NCBI RefSeq assembly: GCF_964355755.1
Contig: NC_092678.1
Coordinates: forward strand, 14,234,922-14,298,921
Reading direction: 5' to 3'
DNA: 64,000 nucleotides
Origin: Antedon mediterranea
Taxonomy: Eukaryota; Echinodermata; Crinoidea; Comatulida; Antedonidae
Positions 10,783 to 23,860 of the stretch are shown here, piece after piece. A model generated the notes under the pieces. That model was not told the origin of the DNA. It saw nothing but the letters and a program-made list of their open reading frames with translations, and did not search any database. Made by a program: the position numbers and the translations under genes. How positions within the stretch are numbered: the stretch's first letter is position 1; the number at the start of each line of letters is the position of its first letter.

Positions 10783-11610
10783 GTGCCAAACAAACTTAAA
10801 ATTGATATGGTAATATATAAAAAGGGTAAAATCAACGAAATTAAAAAATTTTCGTCCTATATCAATCCTTTCAGTCCTTTCCAAAATCTTAAAAGAGCAA
10901 TGTATAATAAACTATACACCTACTTAACAAAATATGCACTCTTAAACCCCCATGAATACGGATTTCGAGCTAAGCACTCAACGTCCCACGCCATACTTGA
11001 ACTAACAAAACACATAATCACATCATTCGGGAACAAGAAATACTTAATTAGCGTATTTATGGACCTATCAAAGGCATTCGATGTAATGAATCATGATATT
11101 TTGCTTAAAAAGATGCATCACTATGGTATTCGAGGAACTGGTTACAAATGGATTCAAAGCTATTTACAAGAACGAAAACAATTTGTACAAATAAATCAAA
11201 CCAAATCATCACTCCAACATATTAAATGTGGAGTACGGCAAGGGTCCATTCTTGGACCCTTGTTATTTCTTATCTATGTCAACGATATTATTATAGTAAG
11301 TGATAAAATAAACGTGATTTCCTTTGCAGATGATACCACTGTTTTCATGAGAACTTTAAAACTGAATAAATTGTTTATGACAAACAAACTTATTTTAAAT
11401 ATCGATAAGACTAACTACATTATTTGTAGACGACGACAAAAAATGACCCCTGAAATTACCTTCCAAATCCAAATTAGCAATTCAATATTACAAAGAGAAC
11501 ACACAGTCATGTTCCTCGGAATACATATAAACGAACATTTTTGTTGGAAACCCAATATAAACTACATCTCAAATAAAATCGGTAAATCCATTGTATCATC
11601 TACAAGGTAA
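10783..11610 (+). pseudogene. Non-LTR reverse transcriptase
   Basis: Open for about 275 codons. RT blocks in order: HEYGFRAKHSTSHAILEL; VFMDLSKAFDVMNHDILL (first catalytic Asp); GVRQGSILGPLLFLIYVNDI; ISFADDTTVF (catalytic Asp pair); FLGIHINEHFCWKP. All catalytic aspartates are present. The N-terminal palm part lies upstream in a shifted frame. Its style is CR1/Jockey/L2; I cannot separate these by eye. Confidence 0.8.
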
Positions 11611-12113
11611 AACACGTCTTTCCTAAACATATTCTTTTAAATTTGTACAATGCATGTAGCCTACCATACCTCTATTACTGCAATATAATATGGGGAAATG
11701 AATATCGAACAAAATTTGAACAAATACATAAATTACAACAACGTATAGCTAGAACGATTACAAACTCACCGATGAGAACAGCCTCCAAACCACTATTACA
11801 CAGTTTATAAATGTTAAATATATACGATATATATAAAATTAAAATTGCATGCTTTATGTTCAAATATCATCTCTATGAACTTCCCGTCCCTATAAACAAC
11901 TTGATTGATTTAAACCCTAAAACTGATCGTTTGAAGACATTAAGAAACGCAAATAAGACATATATACCACACCGTAGACTAGAAATAAGTAAAATATCAA
12001 TTTTCATTGAAGGACCATCTTACTGGAATAAACTCCAGTCTACTCTAGAACAAAATCACATAACCTCGCTCCCTACACTAAATTACAATAATACAAAAAA
12101 GATGATAATTTAA
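11611..12113 (+). pseudogene. LINE ORF2 C-terminal region
   Basis: Continues the RT in a shifted frame: NLYNACSLPYLYYCNIIWG, then HKLQQRIARTITNSP, a stop at 11,808, then 100 open codons (MLNIYDIYKIKIACFMFKYH... GPSYWNKL) to a stop at 12,111. The Y-Y-C-N-I-I-W-G and G-P-x-Y-W-N-x-L motifs mirror those at 8225-8770. Confidence 0.7.
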
Positions 12114-12429
12114 AACATATTGCTAGCTCATAAGATCATTTAAATTATTGTTACCTAGTGCATGCATATTATGCTTATATTATATTTTAGATTTAACGCT
12201 TAAGACGCATGACCCCTCTAATTGTGGACCAGTCCACTCCACATCCTATCGATATACACACACAGTACAGACTAGATGGACGCCGGGGATGTCCGGGACT
12301 GACTGACGGCTGGGTGCCAAAGTCAGCCGTATACATCAGGAGCGAGATCTCTGCTTTTACCCGACGGTGGTCCAAATTGGAGCGGTACACTGCATCATGT
12401 AATTGAAACTATGTTGCATTACCTGATTT

Positions 12430-12555
12430 GCTTTATATTTCTGATATATTTATATATATATATATATGTTTTAAATGTCCTGCTTTATAAGCAACCATTC
12501 CTGCTTTGTACCCTATAGATTTTGGAGGCGTGCCTTTATAACTATGCCTTATATA

Positions 12556-12560
<5 letters not shown>
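12430..12560 (+). repeat. (TA)n-bounded repeat module, copy 1
   Basis: About 130 bp with TTTTAAATGTCCTGC, CAACCATTCCTGC and GGAGGCGTGCC, with (TA)n on both sides. The same module occurs inverted at 24,566-24,696. No coding content. Identity unknown. Confidence 0.75.
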
Positions 12561-12646
<86 letters not shown>

Positions 12647-12650
12647 CAAT
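12558..12650. repeat. (TA)n microsatellite
   Basis: About 90 bases of TA, broken once by AA, abutting a truncated copy of the foldback/SINE arm. Confidence 0.95.
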
Positions 12651-12683
12651 GATGTTGCGTAGCACTGTGTAAATTATAAATAA
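12650..12683 (-). repeat. Truncated foldback/SINE arm (outer part)
   Basis: ATGATGTTGCGTAGCACTGT and the following bases match the arm at 5304-5340. The rest of the arm appears at 14,405-14,457, so about 1.7 kb has been inserted within it. Confidence 0.65.
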
Positions 12684-12739
12684 CTAGATGGTACGCTCGC
12701 TTCGCTCGCCATTTCCTGCTTCGCTCGCGTACCATCTAG
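12684..12739. repeat. Perfect 13-bp inverted repeat hairpin
   Basis: CTAGATGGTACGC (12,684-12,696) and its exact complement (12,727-12,739) flank a 30-nt loop rich in TCGCT. It sits at the edge of the 1.7 kb insertion into the foldback arm and may be part of that element's end. Confidence 0.75.
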
Positions 12740-13094
12740 GTCGTGCCCACAAATGGTTCTCGAATACATAATAATGTCAGCGTTAAAAAACTGGCGATTT
12801 CAAATGTACGTACCGCAGGACAATAATACATGTCGTTTACAGGAACGAATAAATAGACACTGTGATTTATGTACTCAACTAAAATTAGCACCCTGGGAAT
12901 TACTTCCGAAAGAGAAACTTGTCACAAAATGAGACCAATTGTTTAAGTCAAATTTAAACAAACTTAATTTGTGTTTTGTATGTAACATTAGGGTGGGATG
13001 GGGAAGAGGATGGGTGCAAAGAGGAACAATTTTTAAATATATTCTTTATCCATTTAGTAACGAAATATTAATTGAACTTATTCAACTTTATATG

Positions 13095-13357
13095 ATATCT
13101 AGATCTGAGTCTCTTCTTGCCCATATGTTTCATCCTTCAACGAACTTTTATGGAAATCGTTCATTTTCTTCGGCATCCGTAATACGTTGCCTATTGAAAT
13201 AGGCTACTTCCACCAGTATCTTCAAATCTCTCTCAAAACCCACCTTTTTTTATTTGTAATTTTCTAAATTGTTCTGTCTTTGTAAAGCGCATTGAGGCTT
13301 TCAGCATAATGCATGCGCTATATCAAGTACCAGTTATTATTATTATTATTATTATTG
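13095..13357 (+). mobile_element. CR1/L2-like LINE 3' end with (TTA)n tail
   Basis: Frames read FYGNRSFSSAS, then LPIEIGYFHQYLQISLKTHL, the usual last residues of CR1/L2 ORF2. A GTAAAGCGC...GCGCTATA 3' UTR motif and a (TTA)n tail (13,336-13,357) follow. Only the 3' end is present. Confidence 0.65.
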
Positions 13358-13532
13358 TCATGTTTTACAAATAATATACCACTAACACAGTAAAATATTG
13401 CGATGTAATACTTTGTTGAAACTATCACCGTCCTAGTCGATTGAAATAGTACAGTACATGTAACGATACATCACTACGACTACGACAAAAACAATTTGTG
13501 AAAACCACCTCTATTCAGGGAAAATCATAAAT

Positions 13533-13583
13533 TCGATTTAATCGTCAATAAATATTAAATTATCTAACTCAACTTAATTAGTA
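13533..13583 (+). repeat. Diverged direct repeat (pair with 14,238-14,284)
   Basis: TTTAATCGTCAATAA followed by an AATTAT...AACTCAA...TTAATTAGTA pattern, present again about 700 bp downstream with small differences. Origin unknown. Confidence 0.5.
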
Positions 13584-14404
13584 GGCCTAATGAGTTTCAA
13601 TTGTTTCTTAGAGTCAATTCATACTTAAGTTGGTTCCAACCCTACCCAACAAAGTTGTTCTGCGTTTAAGGCATGTGATGTACCGTAGGCATATCCTCTA
13701 CTGGTTTTACAACGCTACTCATGCCACCAGTGAGGGAAGGATGATGATGTGGGTGGTTTAACTGCAATAATAAAGAGTTGTACATAATATACGGCGACTG
13801 AAAACGCTAGCTCATTATCCGTTAAAAAAAAAATTATATCCAACCTCTGCAGCACAGATTGAAAAAAAAAATGGATCGAATTTCTGTTATGAGTATACAG
13901 TACTTGCCTTTACGACGCCTGAATGAATAGACACTTGTGGAACAGAGATTGGAATTTTTCATTCATCGCAAATAAATACATTTGTATAAATGTATATTAA
14001 ATCTATCAAAATAGAATTTGTTAAAGAAAATCGGCCTGTCTTCAACATTATGATGCTGTACTCGAGCTGTTCAACCGGTTTTCAGTCATTAAAAGCAACT
14101 ATCGTAGGAGGAGATAGGAAAATGCGAAGCATCCTTGTATTATTGTCTGCGGGTATTTTTCAAGACGGACATCCATTAGACAGTGTATACCACGATCTAA
14201 AAACTCCCCTATTTGGGGCAAATCGTTGAACCTAAATTCGTTTTAATCGTCAATAACTAATTATCAAACTCAATTTAATTAGTAAACAGGGTTACATCAG
14301 GTGGTTAAAATCAGTACCGAAAGTACGAACCAACTTTACATACCATCGAGTAAACATTCTAGAAATAACGCGCGATTTACCGAATTTTGCCCTTACGTAA
14401 ATTT

Positions 14405-14457
14405 ATATATAGAATCATACTGTAAATTATAGAAACAGTGCTCATATTCGGAACACA
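14405..14457 (-). repeat. Truncated foldback/SINE arm (inner part)
   Basis: Matches TCATACTGTAAATTATAG through CATATTCGGAACA of the arm at 5340-5388. It resumes the arm interrupted at 12,683. Confidence 0.65.
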
Positions 14458-15691
14458 TTGTTGTTGGTTTTTGTTTTGTTTGTTTTTTTGTTTGTTTTTT
14501 TTTGTTTTTTTTTTTTTCATTTTTGTAATTGTAATGCGTCCGTCTATGTTTCATGTTTTATGCTCAGGGAATACAAAGAGAAGCCACTTTGCCTTCTGTG
14601 TGTCTTGACCATAAACTATGTAAACTATCTGTTGATGTTGAATAAATGAGTTCGGTTTATCGACACGACCAACGCCAAAAAAAAAACAACTGATTGTATA
14701 CTATTAATTTATTCTTTATCATAAATGTATTGTAAATGCTCATTGTATACATCAAGTTCATGTTTATTAGGTCAAAGGTCAATAACTTTACTTCCGGTCA
14801 TTTTCTAACAAAATGTTTCATTACAATAAATATAAATATGTATGGTCTCAGCAATTTGAGACCATTTTTAAATTTGAATGAACAGCCGTTTTTTAGATAC
14901 AATGCAAGTCAAGGTCAAAGGTCAATAGTGCAGAAAAAATAGCATTTCGTATTACATTTCGTCAAAATGTTCCATTACAATGAATATAAGTATATACGCT
15001 CCGAGTATTTTGATACCAATATCTTGTTGATAGACCAAATGGATACGGAGATAGGGCCAATTGGGCGCCATTTTGATATTGGGGCTGTTACCATGGTTAC
15101 GGAATCGTGAACATTTGTTACCTAGCATTTTTGGTATCCTAGCACCATATTAAAGAAGTGAAATCTCACTTTGGGCACAAAAATCCTATGGAAATATACG
15201 AGGAATCTGACTATAAAATGCATGGATTATATTCGTTATAATGGCGGCTATCTTGGTATTCAATATGGCTGCCATATGCTATTATTATAAATTGTACCAT
15301 TGGACTGATTTATCATATTATTGTAAGAGTTATCACACAAATGACGTTCATACGTGGTTTAAAATAGGAGCTACTATCAGTTTTGAGTAAAATTTGGGGG
15401 CCATTTTGAAATCCAAGATGGCGGCCAAAATAGGGTCGGGTCAACTCAACTTGAGCATTAAAATCTCACGGAATTACATTAGATTCCCCAATATTATTAT
15501 AATGTGATTATATTTCTATATTATGTTAAAATATATTACACTTTGTCTACAGTACAAACATTTCAGACTTCAGACCGAATGTTGTATTTCCTTTTACTAC
15601 AATAAATACAATAAGAAGAATCAGTAATACATGAAAAAACAAAATCAAACAAACATTGTGTAACTATAAACGTTATGATTATGTTTTTTAG
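14458..15691. other. Intergenic or first visible intron sequence, no gene seen
   Basis: A T-rich run (14,460-14,520) is followed by sequence with recurring CCATTTTG and AAGATGGCGGC words (15,070-15,440), reminiscent of a dispersed repeat. No splice-flanked exon or retroelement domain is recognised. Confidence 0.4.
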
Positions 15692-15796
15692 AACGGAAAC
15701 ACCCCGCTGCATGTATATTTGAGTACAGATCAAGCTACTTTAGAAATAGTAACGTACCTCACGAAGAAATGTGCATCAGTAACAGCATTAAATACG
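15692..15796 (+). CDS. Ankyrin exon 1 (first visible)
   Basis: 35 codons in phase 0 between TTTTTAG and GTAATA. It reads [20 protein letters not shown] and onward, a diverged ankyrin unit. The downstream intron (16,200-16,260) shares sequence with introns of the 33-39 kb array, so exon and intron duplicated together. Confidence 0.75.
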
Positions 15797-18700
15797 GTAA
15801 TACACATAAAATATTGATATGTTTAGATTTAACATTCACATGACATGCACATATTTCCCCGAGAATTACAAGTATTCTCAAATTATAAATTACGTCAGAG
15901 TAGTGCAAAACATCTGACCAATTACTCTATGACGCAAAGCTACTCCACATTAGTTGCATGCAATTACAACTCTGTTGGTGCATTATCTCCTGCTAACTTG
16001 GGGCAGGGAGTTTTAAAATAATTGTATTTATTTTACAACTCCCTGCTTGGGGGTTCTGTTTTAGTTCGAGTCCCCACCGAGAATTTTTGTCGCAAATATT
16101 CTCAAATGTACAAAATACGCCAGAGTAGAGTAAACGTCTGTACAATAACATATTAAATACAAACTAAGAACACTACTTAAAATTATGATTTAATGGAACT
16201 GTATTGACTGAACTATGTTTTATGTAGACAGCCATAATAACAGGATTGGATTTAGAATCATGATCCGTAAGATAATGCGCAGACAATTCATAAAAATAGA
16301 TCTACGTCTGCAGCATATCATGAACCAAAACATTTCAAACCATCTGTTTATTATTTATTGTCACTTACTATTTCTATCATAATTAGTTGCTGCATAATTG
16401 TTTGCATTACTAATTGTTCAATAACGCACTAACAACACCTAAATAAATTAATTTCATTTGTATGGACAATTATGTGGCACATGGCGAGCTTTTAGTATGC
16501 ACATAATTAATGTTTATGAGTGCGATGTTACAAATAAGTTTAAGAGGTGAAGAAGAAAAAGGCTTTCGCCCCTTGAAAAAATACCATGTATCTTTGACCA
16601 ATTGAACTTCTTTGTAACATTAGGCCTACACGAATTATAAATCATTCATCTTTGATTAATATCAAAGTAAAACATCACGGCAAAAACTCGCCCAAACACA
16701 TACATCGTACGGACGCATCATTATACATTTGATTACAAACATTCAAAAAGTGTCAAAACTAAGATAAATATTGTAAATGTAAGTTTTATTAATGCTATTT
16801 TTTAGTTAAAATATTTCATCACACAGATGATCTGTACAGCTGCTCAATAACGGTGTCAACGCACTGCGCACAGTCCTTATTTGACGCTCTTATACGCCTC
16901 CCATGTGACTTGCTAAGGGAACGTTAAGTATCCATCTGCATTGCCGGTCACGTAGAAAGTTTTGCACTTTGGAGAACTCGTTGATCGCCCCAACAAATTT
17001 TTTTCCCTGGTCAGATCGCATCTGGTACACTGGACCTCTTATGCTTAAGAAGCGTCGTAAGGAGTTTATGAATGAATTTGTTTCTAGTTAGTTGACTTAT
17101 TCCAGGTGTATAGCCCTAGACGCCATACAAGTAAATAATACACCGTATCTCTTGACTCGGCTCCTTCTCTCTTTGATAATAAATGGCCCAAATAAATCAA
17201 CTTCACAATATGTAAATGAAAGCGATTCAGACAGTCTATCAATAGGTAAGTCGGCCATTTTTTGGGCACCTAGTTGACCTCTGGATCGTCTACATGTCAC
17301 ACATTTCCGTAAGTATTGTGAGACAGCGGATACTTCGATCGCCGATAAACCAGAAACCACCTTGTCTTAGAGTGTTTAACGTGGCACTTCTGCCCATATG
17401 GTTTACTTTCTTGTGGTGGTGATCAACAGGAGAAGTCATTAAATGTGAGTATTTTGGTATGATTATAGGATGTTTTATTTCCATAGGCATAGATTAATAA
17501 TGTATTCGACCCCCAACTCTCAGAATTTCAGATTCGTCTAGAATGAGATGTAATTTACACAAACGGGAATTCTTGAGTGCAAATGTCTTGCTTTTAGCCA
17601 CATCTCGGTCCGGTAAGTCAACATTAAAGTTTTGCAAGTAATGTTCACGTTGAAGAGAACGAATGATTATTGTCTCTGCTAGCTGCAAATCGTCAACAGT
17701 CGGTATGAAGTATCCAGAAAACTTGTTCATGACACCATTGGTTTCAAGTTTGATTTTTGCTGCGGTCATTGATCTTGTCTTAAGGTTTAAAAGTCGAGCA
17801 AACACAATATTTAACATTTTCCATTTAGAGAACGTCTTAATTATTCTACCAATCACATCATTCTGACTTGCAATTACAGCTGTGACAGCAAATGAACGTT
17901 TAAATTCTGTGGAAACAAGTTTTGTTGCTTCTTCTTCGACGGCATTTTGTCTCAAACATTTTAATTCGCCATCCTGCTTCAGAAAATTAGGTCCACTGAT
18001 CCACTTAGAAGTAATATTGAGAGTTGTCAGCCATCGACTTTCCTCATCACTTGAGTTATCTAAAGAATTGATTTAGTGCCAATCATCAACATTAGTTTGG
18101 TCATGAATTTGTTGCAATCGATTGCCAACCAACATTTGATACCGTGTAGCCACATTCTTTATGTACCCTAGTACAACTTTACTATCGGTCCAAAAGAAAT
18201 CCTTTAATATCCATCTCATTCTTCAGGATATGACTAACTCGAGCTGATAACACTGCTGCATTCAACTCAAGGTGAGGTATCGTAATCTTCTTATTAGCAG
18301 GAGTTACCCTGGCCTTGCCAAGCAAAAATGAGAAAACTGTCTTTCCATCTCCATCAATTAATCGCAAGTAGGAGCATTGACCGTACGCAGCTTCACTTGC
18401 ATCTGAAATGTGATGACATTCTGCGGTCACTGCTAAATTGATTGGTTTATAACAACGTGGTATGCCTAGTGTATTTAAGTTATTTATGTCTTTGCACCAT
18501 CTCTTCCATTTGCTCTGCTCTTCGGGACCCAAAGGATCGTCCCAATAAAGATTCTGTGCACATAAACTTTGCAGAACCATCTTTGCAACAATGAGGACAG
18601 GATTGATAAATCCTAACGGATCGTAAATGGAGCTTACGGTCTTGAGAACAGTTTGTCTGGTAAGGAGATAATCATTTAGTTGCACTCTAAATTTTAACTC

Positions 18701-21700
18701 ATCACTTTCGATGTACCACGATATGCCTAACACTCTTTCAATTGGTAGAGTGTCCGACTTCACATTGATGTTATATAATGACTTCCCTCGTTGTCCTTCT
18801 GGAATACAGCTAAGAACTTTCCTATCATTTGAGATCCATTTATGTAGTCCCAAACCGGCTTCAGCACATATACCTGTACTATTTTTTTTATTAAGCTTAT
18901 TGCTTCATCAGCTGTAGACAGGAACTTTAAACCATCATCGACGTAGACATCATTCTTTTTTAAGTTTGCTGCTTCTTTTCCATATAATTCTTCACCATCG
19001 TCAGCAGCTCTTTTCAAACCAAAATTAGAGCAACCCGGTGAGCTAGTTGCTCCGAGCAGATGAACCATCATTCTATATTAAATTACTTCTTTTTTTAGAT
19101 TAATTTCTTTAAACCACAGGAACCGCACGAGATCTCTATCCGCATTAGCAACAAAGAATTGATGAAACATTCCCTTGATGTCAGCCATTATTGCGACTTT
19201 ATCCTGTCTAAACCTCAGCAAAATTCCAAGTAGACTGTTAATTTGGTTCGGTCCGGGCAACAAACGTTCATTCAATGATGTACCTTGATACATGGCAGAA
19301 CAGTCAAATACCACTCTAATTTGACCAGGTTTTTTTGGGTGATATATTCCCGTGTGGTACATAGTTTATTCTTCCGATAACAGGCTTTGTGTCTTTAGGA
19401 ACTTACTCCGCTACATCCGTCAGTACATCCTTCATGAAACCAAAATAATCTTTCATGAACTCTGGTTGCTTTGTAAATCGTTTTCTCAGACCGTTGAATC
19501 GTTTAACAGTCAATGGTTTATTATCAGGAAGATTTACTACATTCGGTGAACGGAGTGGTAAGGGCATCTCGTAATGTCCGTCACTTCTCTGACAAATATT
19601 ACCACTCAGGATGTTCAGAATGATTGATTGAAATTTATATTTATACTGGGTAACCTCTTCAGTCAAAGACTGGTCTCCCAGATGGCCCAGTTGGTGATCA
19701 GTGGATGTGATGTACTAATACACCGGGGTAACCCCCTACTCGTCTCGAAAGATGTACTAGGTTCTTTAAAGTGCACACGAGCTAGATGTGTACACTGGAC
19801 CTACAGTTTATAGTCCTTATCCGAGAAGACTCGTTCTACCACCAGAACCATGGAGTGAGTGAGCCTCGAACCCCTGCCGATGTTATGGCTACGTAATTAC
19901 GGTTCCACTGTCTTAACCGCTCTGCCACTCACTCACTCATCAACCGTCTTTCGTCAACTGACATGGGAACACCAACACTTCTATCTGAAAAATCAACTTC
20001 CATCATTTCTTTAATGTGAATTGGTGATTTTATTCTTTATGTTTAACAGTGTTAGTAATGTAGGAAACCAAATGATGAGACATAATATCCTCCTGTTTAA
20101 AAAGGGTGCTAATTATTCCCCAGTCAAGTATAGATTGTTGAACATATGGATGGTTTTCTTCACCAGCAATAATGTTCTGAGGTCGTAGTACACAGGGCAC
20201 ATTATTTCCTATCAACAAGGCAACTGGAACATCTTGCATATGAGGCACAATTTTATCAGCAATTTGGTTTAGGTGATCCCACTTTTTCGCTACCTCTGGT
20301 GTCGGTATCTGTGACCTTTTAGGTGGTATGCTATGTCTGCTTTTTTCTGTCAAAGCTTACTATTTCGAGATCAGCTACCCTTATACAATCTATTAAAGAA
20401 CATGAAGCATGCATGGTAGAAAGTATAAGTTGTGTGAGATGAGATTTTACACCCAGTTTACCAAACCATATCTTCTTTAATAAAGCAGGTATTGCTTTGT
20501 GAGTCTAAGATACAGTAAACCAATCTTTCGGATATACTACCTCTACCTCTAACCCATGCTGGTAAAATCATAGAGTTGTCATTGCATACGGTTTCATCTC
20601 CGCCTACCACAGTGCATTTGCCATCTACACTCGCTAGCTTGTCGAAGGGAAGGCAGGATACATGTCCTTTGCTATTACAGTGATGACATTTCACTTCAGT
20701 CTTGAAGTGCGCTGAAAAATGACCACCAGTACAACACCTAAAGCATAATTTTGATGGAAATATTTTTTCTTTGTATACACTGGCTGGACATTAAAGGATT
20801 CACGTTTGTCTAATGAATGCGAGGACTTACAAAATATTCTCAGCTTCGGCAACTTAACCTCGTGGATGCAACTCTTTTGTCACTTCATAATGCGACAACT
20901 CCGACATATTAGTGTATTCTTCTCTTTCAACCACATTCAAAAGTGGACAGAGCTCTGAGTATACTTCACGCAGTATTATCTGTCACTTATGACACCCTCA
21001 TTGGGTTCTACGGCATCACTCACAGCGTTGATAAGTATGTGCAACCGCTTCCTGCTGCTGAGAGACTTGTAAGTGTTTTGATGTCCATGTAGTTGTGTAT
21101 GTTCATAAATCATGGGTTGTGAAGAATAGATAATGTTATGTGTATGCTTCGGAGGTGGATTGCAGCTCCACCTAAATTAAGATGAAGTCATGTCTCGTAA
21201 ACTGTAGGATTGTTTATTTTAATAACACACATTCCATATTGAAGACAAATGCTGGGTATACATTAACGGATATCCTAGGTTTCCGTGCATATACAGTATC
21301 TTGAAAGTGGGATGAAATTTCAAAATTATCAATATTAATATTACTGCAATCATTTGTAACTACATTTTCCACATGGCTTAGGTCTAGACTATATTCTTAC
21401 TTAAGTTATCACTGCCCTTGTCATTGTAATAACTGATATATTTTGAAGTCCTCTTGTTTTATGTGCTTCAACATAGAGTATCCTATTAATAAGCTTTTTC
21501 TATGAATCAGTGTTGAGAGGTTGATTTTGCATTCCTGTTTTCAGAATTTTCTGCTTGTTTCTCTTAGATTTTAGGTTCATTGATTAGATTTATGGTATTA
21601 GCGGCATGTTTTTTTTTTTTTGCTTATGTTCAACAGTGAACTTCTTATTATGTCTACTTTTCATACCATTAGATTCAGATTTGGAAGATGATTCGCCTAG

Positions 21701-23824
21701 ACACTCTAACGAGTTATTCAGTTCAATTGGTGATGTTGATAAGGGTGTGTTTACTGAATCTGTCTTTGTATTTAGCTATGGCCTCTTGTTGGCCCATGCT
21801 TTGTAATCCACACCCTGCTCCTATATGCACTCTGTTGGTTAGTGATAAGTTGTTAGCACACCAGAGAATAACTATAGAAAATGGAAGAACAAAAAAAGAA
21901 TAAAATTAACAACCCATTTCATCGATATAGCGTTCCGTAAAGTCGAACGAACTCCTTCCATAAGAAGCGAATGGTCGGTCAAGTCAATTACCATGGCTCG
22001 CTTAAATTTTCCAATACGCTCAGGTGGCTTCTCGTCTAGAGAGATGTGGCTGCTACGCGACCCATTTATTAATGACCAAATTCCTCTGTCCTTTATATCA
22101 CAGCACAAACGTCGTTTAGCCAATCATACACAAGTTAAAGGCATCATCACGTCCATAAATGTGTACATAACGTGTTTTTTTTTGTCACATAAAGTTTGCT
22201 ATAGTAGACAGAGCTTAAGCCGGTTGCAATAAGTCAAATACCCGTCATCGTTATCTCGTACGTCAATAGTAGTAGTAGTAGTAGTAGTAGTAGTTTGTGC
22301 ACTAAAACGAAAACGAAAGTGTATCATATCTCAGTTACGTAATAATATGTCGGCATACAAAGTCAAATGTACTTTTTATCGCACCAGCTTCAATTGTTAT
22401 GTTACTAAGAGGACTGGGACAGTGACGATGATTATCAAGTTTCTGAGTTCCAAGTTGATCCATTGACTACCGGTGTTGACTCTGTGGACTATGTGGTGAT
22501 CCTGCTATTGATGATTTTCACTTCATCTACGTGTACATCAGTTAGCCCATCGGTTTAGGCTTGCATGGGGCCAAATTTGTAGGTTACATTTTCCTCTCTT
22601 TTAGCACATGGCTGATAACATAACAGTAGGCTTTTCTGATACAAAACTAGGCATTATATGCAAAATCAAAATATTAAAATAAATTTGTGCAACGCGACAA
22701 TCACATCGTATGTCTTCCGCACTAACTTGTAAATTGAGGGTAATGTAATTCTATATCGGAAGTCGGAATTTACCCATGTCGATTGTGTAACCTTAATAGA
22801 TTACCTCAAAAGAAAGGAATATTGTTTTCAATTGTGGTGTACTCGCAATCTTTAACACTTACATACCAAAGAAATTGTCACGACAATATGGTGTAATTGG
22901 TCAATGGTGTATTCCGAATTATTGTTTTACAGTGTATTAACAGTACCATGCGGAGAAAATGTAGTTTGGCCAGAATAAAATATAGCAGCCACACGTCAAA
23001 GTGAATATGGCACAATTACGCAATCAAAAAATACAAGCTATATGTACTGTATAAACTTTATTATTATTAATTCTTTATAGGACGAAAACACCCCACTGTG
23101 TGAATACATGCGTTCAAAAGAACCTACTTTAGAAATAGTGAAGTATCTCACGAACCAAGGTGCATCATTAACAGCACTAAATAAGGTAATATACATATAA
23201 TGTTTTATTGATACACCCTCATCTTTCAGTATTTTTTATCTCTGGTGCGCGTGCGTACAACTGAGGACTAGTGCTGTTCCACCGTACCACGCCGAGAATA
23301 TTAAAGAGTCGCTATCCAATCGAGTTTGAACAATACCATGAAAGCCCCAGTGGTCTAATGGTTAGGACATCTGCATAATGTGCAGCCAACCGAGTTCGAG
23401 TCTCGGTTGGGGCGACTTTTTCTCATTCTCACAGATTTCCTCATCTTTATCGTTTCAAATTAATTAATTAAATTTCAGTATATCACAGGGCGGTTTAGAA
23501 TTAATGTTCATTGCCTGATTTGTTTATATATATAAAAGCATCTCTTCGGAGATCCCGCCTCGTGAATAAAAATACTGAAAGATGAGGGCGTATCAATTTG
23601 TTCTCTGGTGCGCGTGCGTACAACCGAGGACTAGTGATGTTCCACCGTACCACGCTGAGAATGTTAAAGAGTCGCTATCCAATCGAGTTTGAACAATACC
23701 ATGAAAGCCCCAGTTGTCTAATGGTTAGGACATCTGTATATCAAGCAGGCGGTCCGAGTTCGAGTCTCGGTTGGGGCGTCTTTTTCTCATTCTCACAGAT
23801 TTCCTCATCTTTATCGTTTCAAAT

Positions 23825-23860
<36 letters not shown>

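Larger units (their letters stand above)
10380..12190 (+). mobile_element. CR1/Jockey-like LINE, mostly complete RT, plus strand
   Basis: A single degenerate ORF2 from about 10,380 to a stop at 12,111. It starts with the pre-RT linker (FNKHFVNIGNN), then QDIVDIINNIYGNKSQGYDD, the RT, and a C-terminal domain ending about 12,111. It is damaged by a frameshift near 11,610 and a stop at 11,808. The endonuclease is absent, so it is 5' truncated or decayed. No target duplication was found. Confidence 0.75.
16790..20990 (-). mobile_element. BEL/Pao LTR retrotransposon, decayed, minus strand
   Basis: Minus-strand order from 20,990 down: gag zinc knuckles, aspartic protease, RT, RNase H, integrase. 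This is the BEL/Pao arrangement and every domain has Pao-style motifs. Many frameshifts and stops occur, so it is dead. I could not identify LTRs; 20,990-21,200 and 16,600-16,800 show no clear TG...CA direct repeat. A tRNA-derived SINE (about 19,660-19,940) interrupts the region between protease and RT. It lies in an intron of the ankyrin-Roc-COR gene, antisense to it. Confidence 0.8.
23208..23596. repeat. 29-bp inverted repeats flanking SINE copy 1
   Basis: TTGATACACCCTCATC and onward (23,208-23,236) is repeated inverted at 23,568-23,596 with one difference. The pair encloses the first SINE copy, like a MITE that carries or received a SINE. No clear target duplication. Confidence 0.55.

Noticed and set aside
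16600-21200. LTRs of the BEL/Pao element
   Set aside because: I could not find a direct repeat with TG...CA ends on either side; they may be lost or too diverged to see by eye.
21606-22232. Overlapping open frames on both strands in the intron
   Set aside because: No domain, no flanking splice signals of quality, and both strands equally open.
23344-23414. Functional tRNA-His gene
   Set aside because: The anticodon loop does not fit His, and a second degenerate copy sits in the same repeat unit, so it is SINE sequence.
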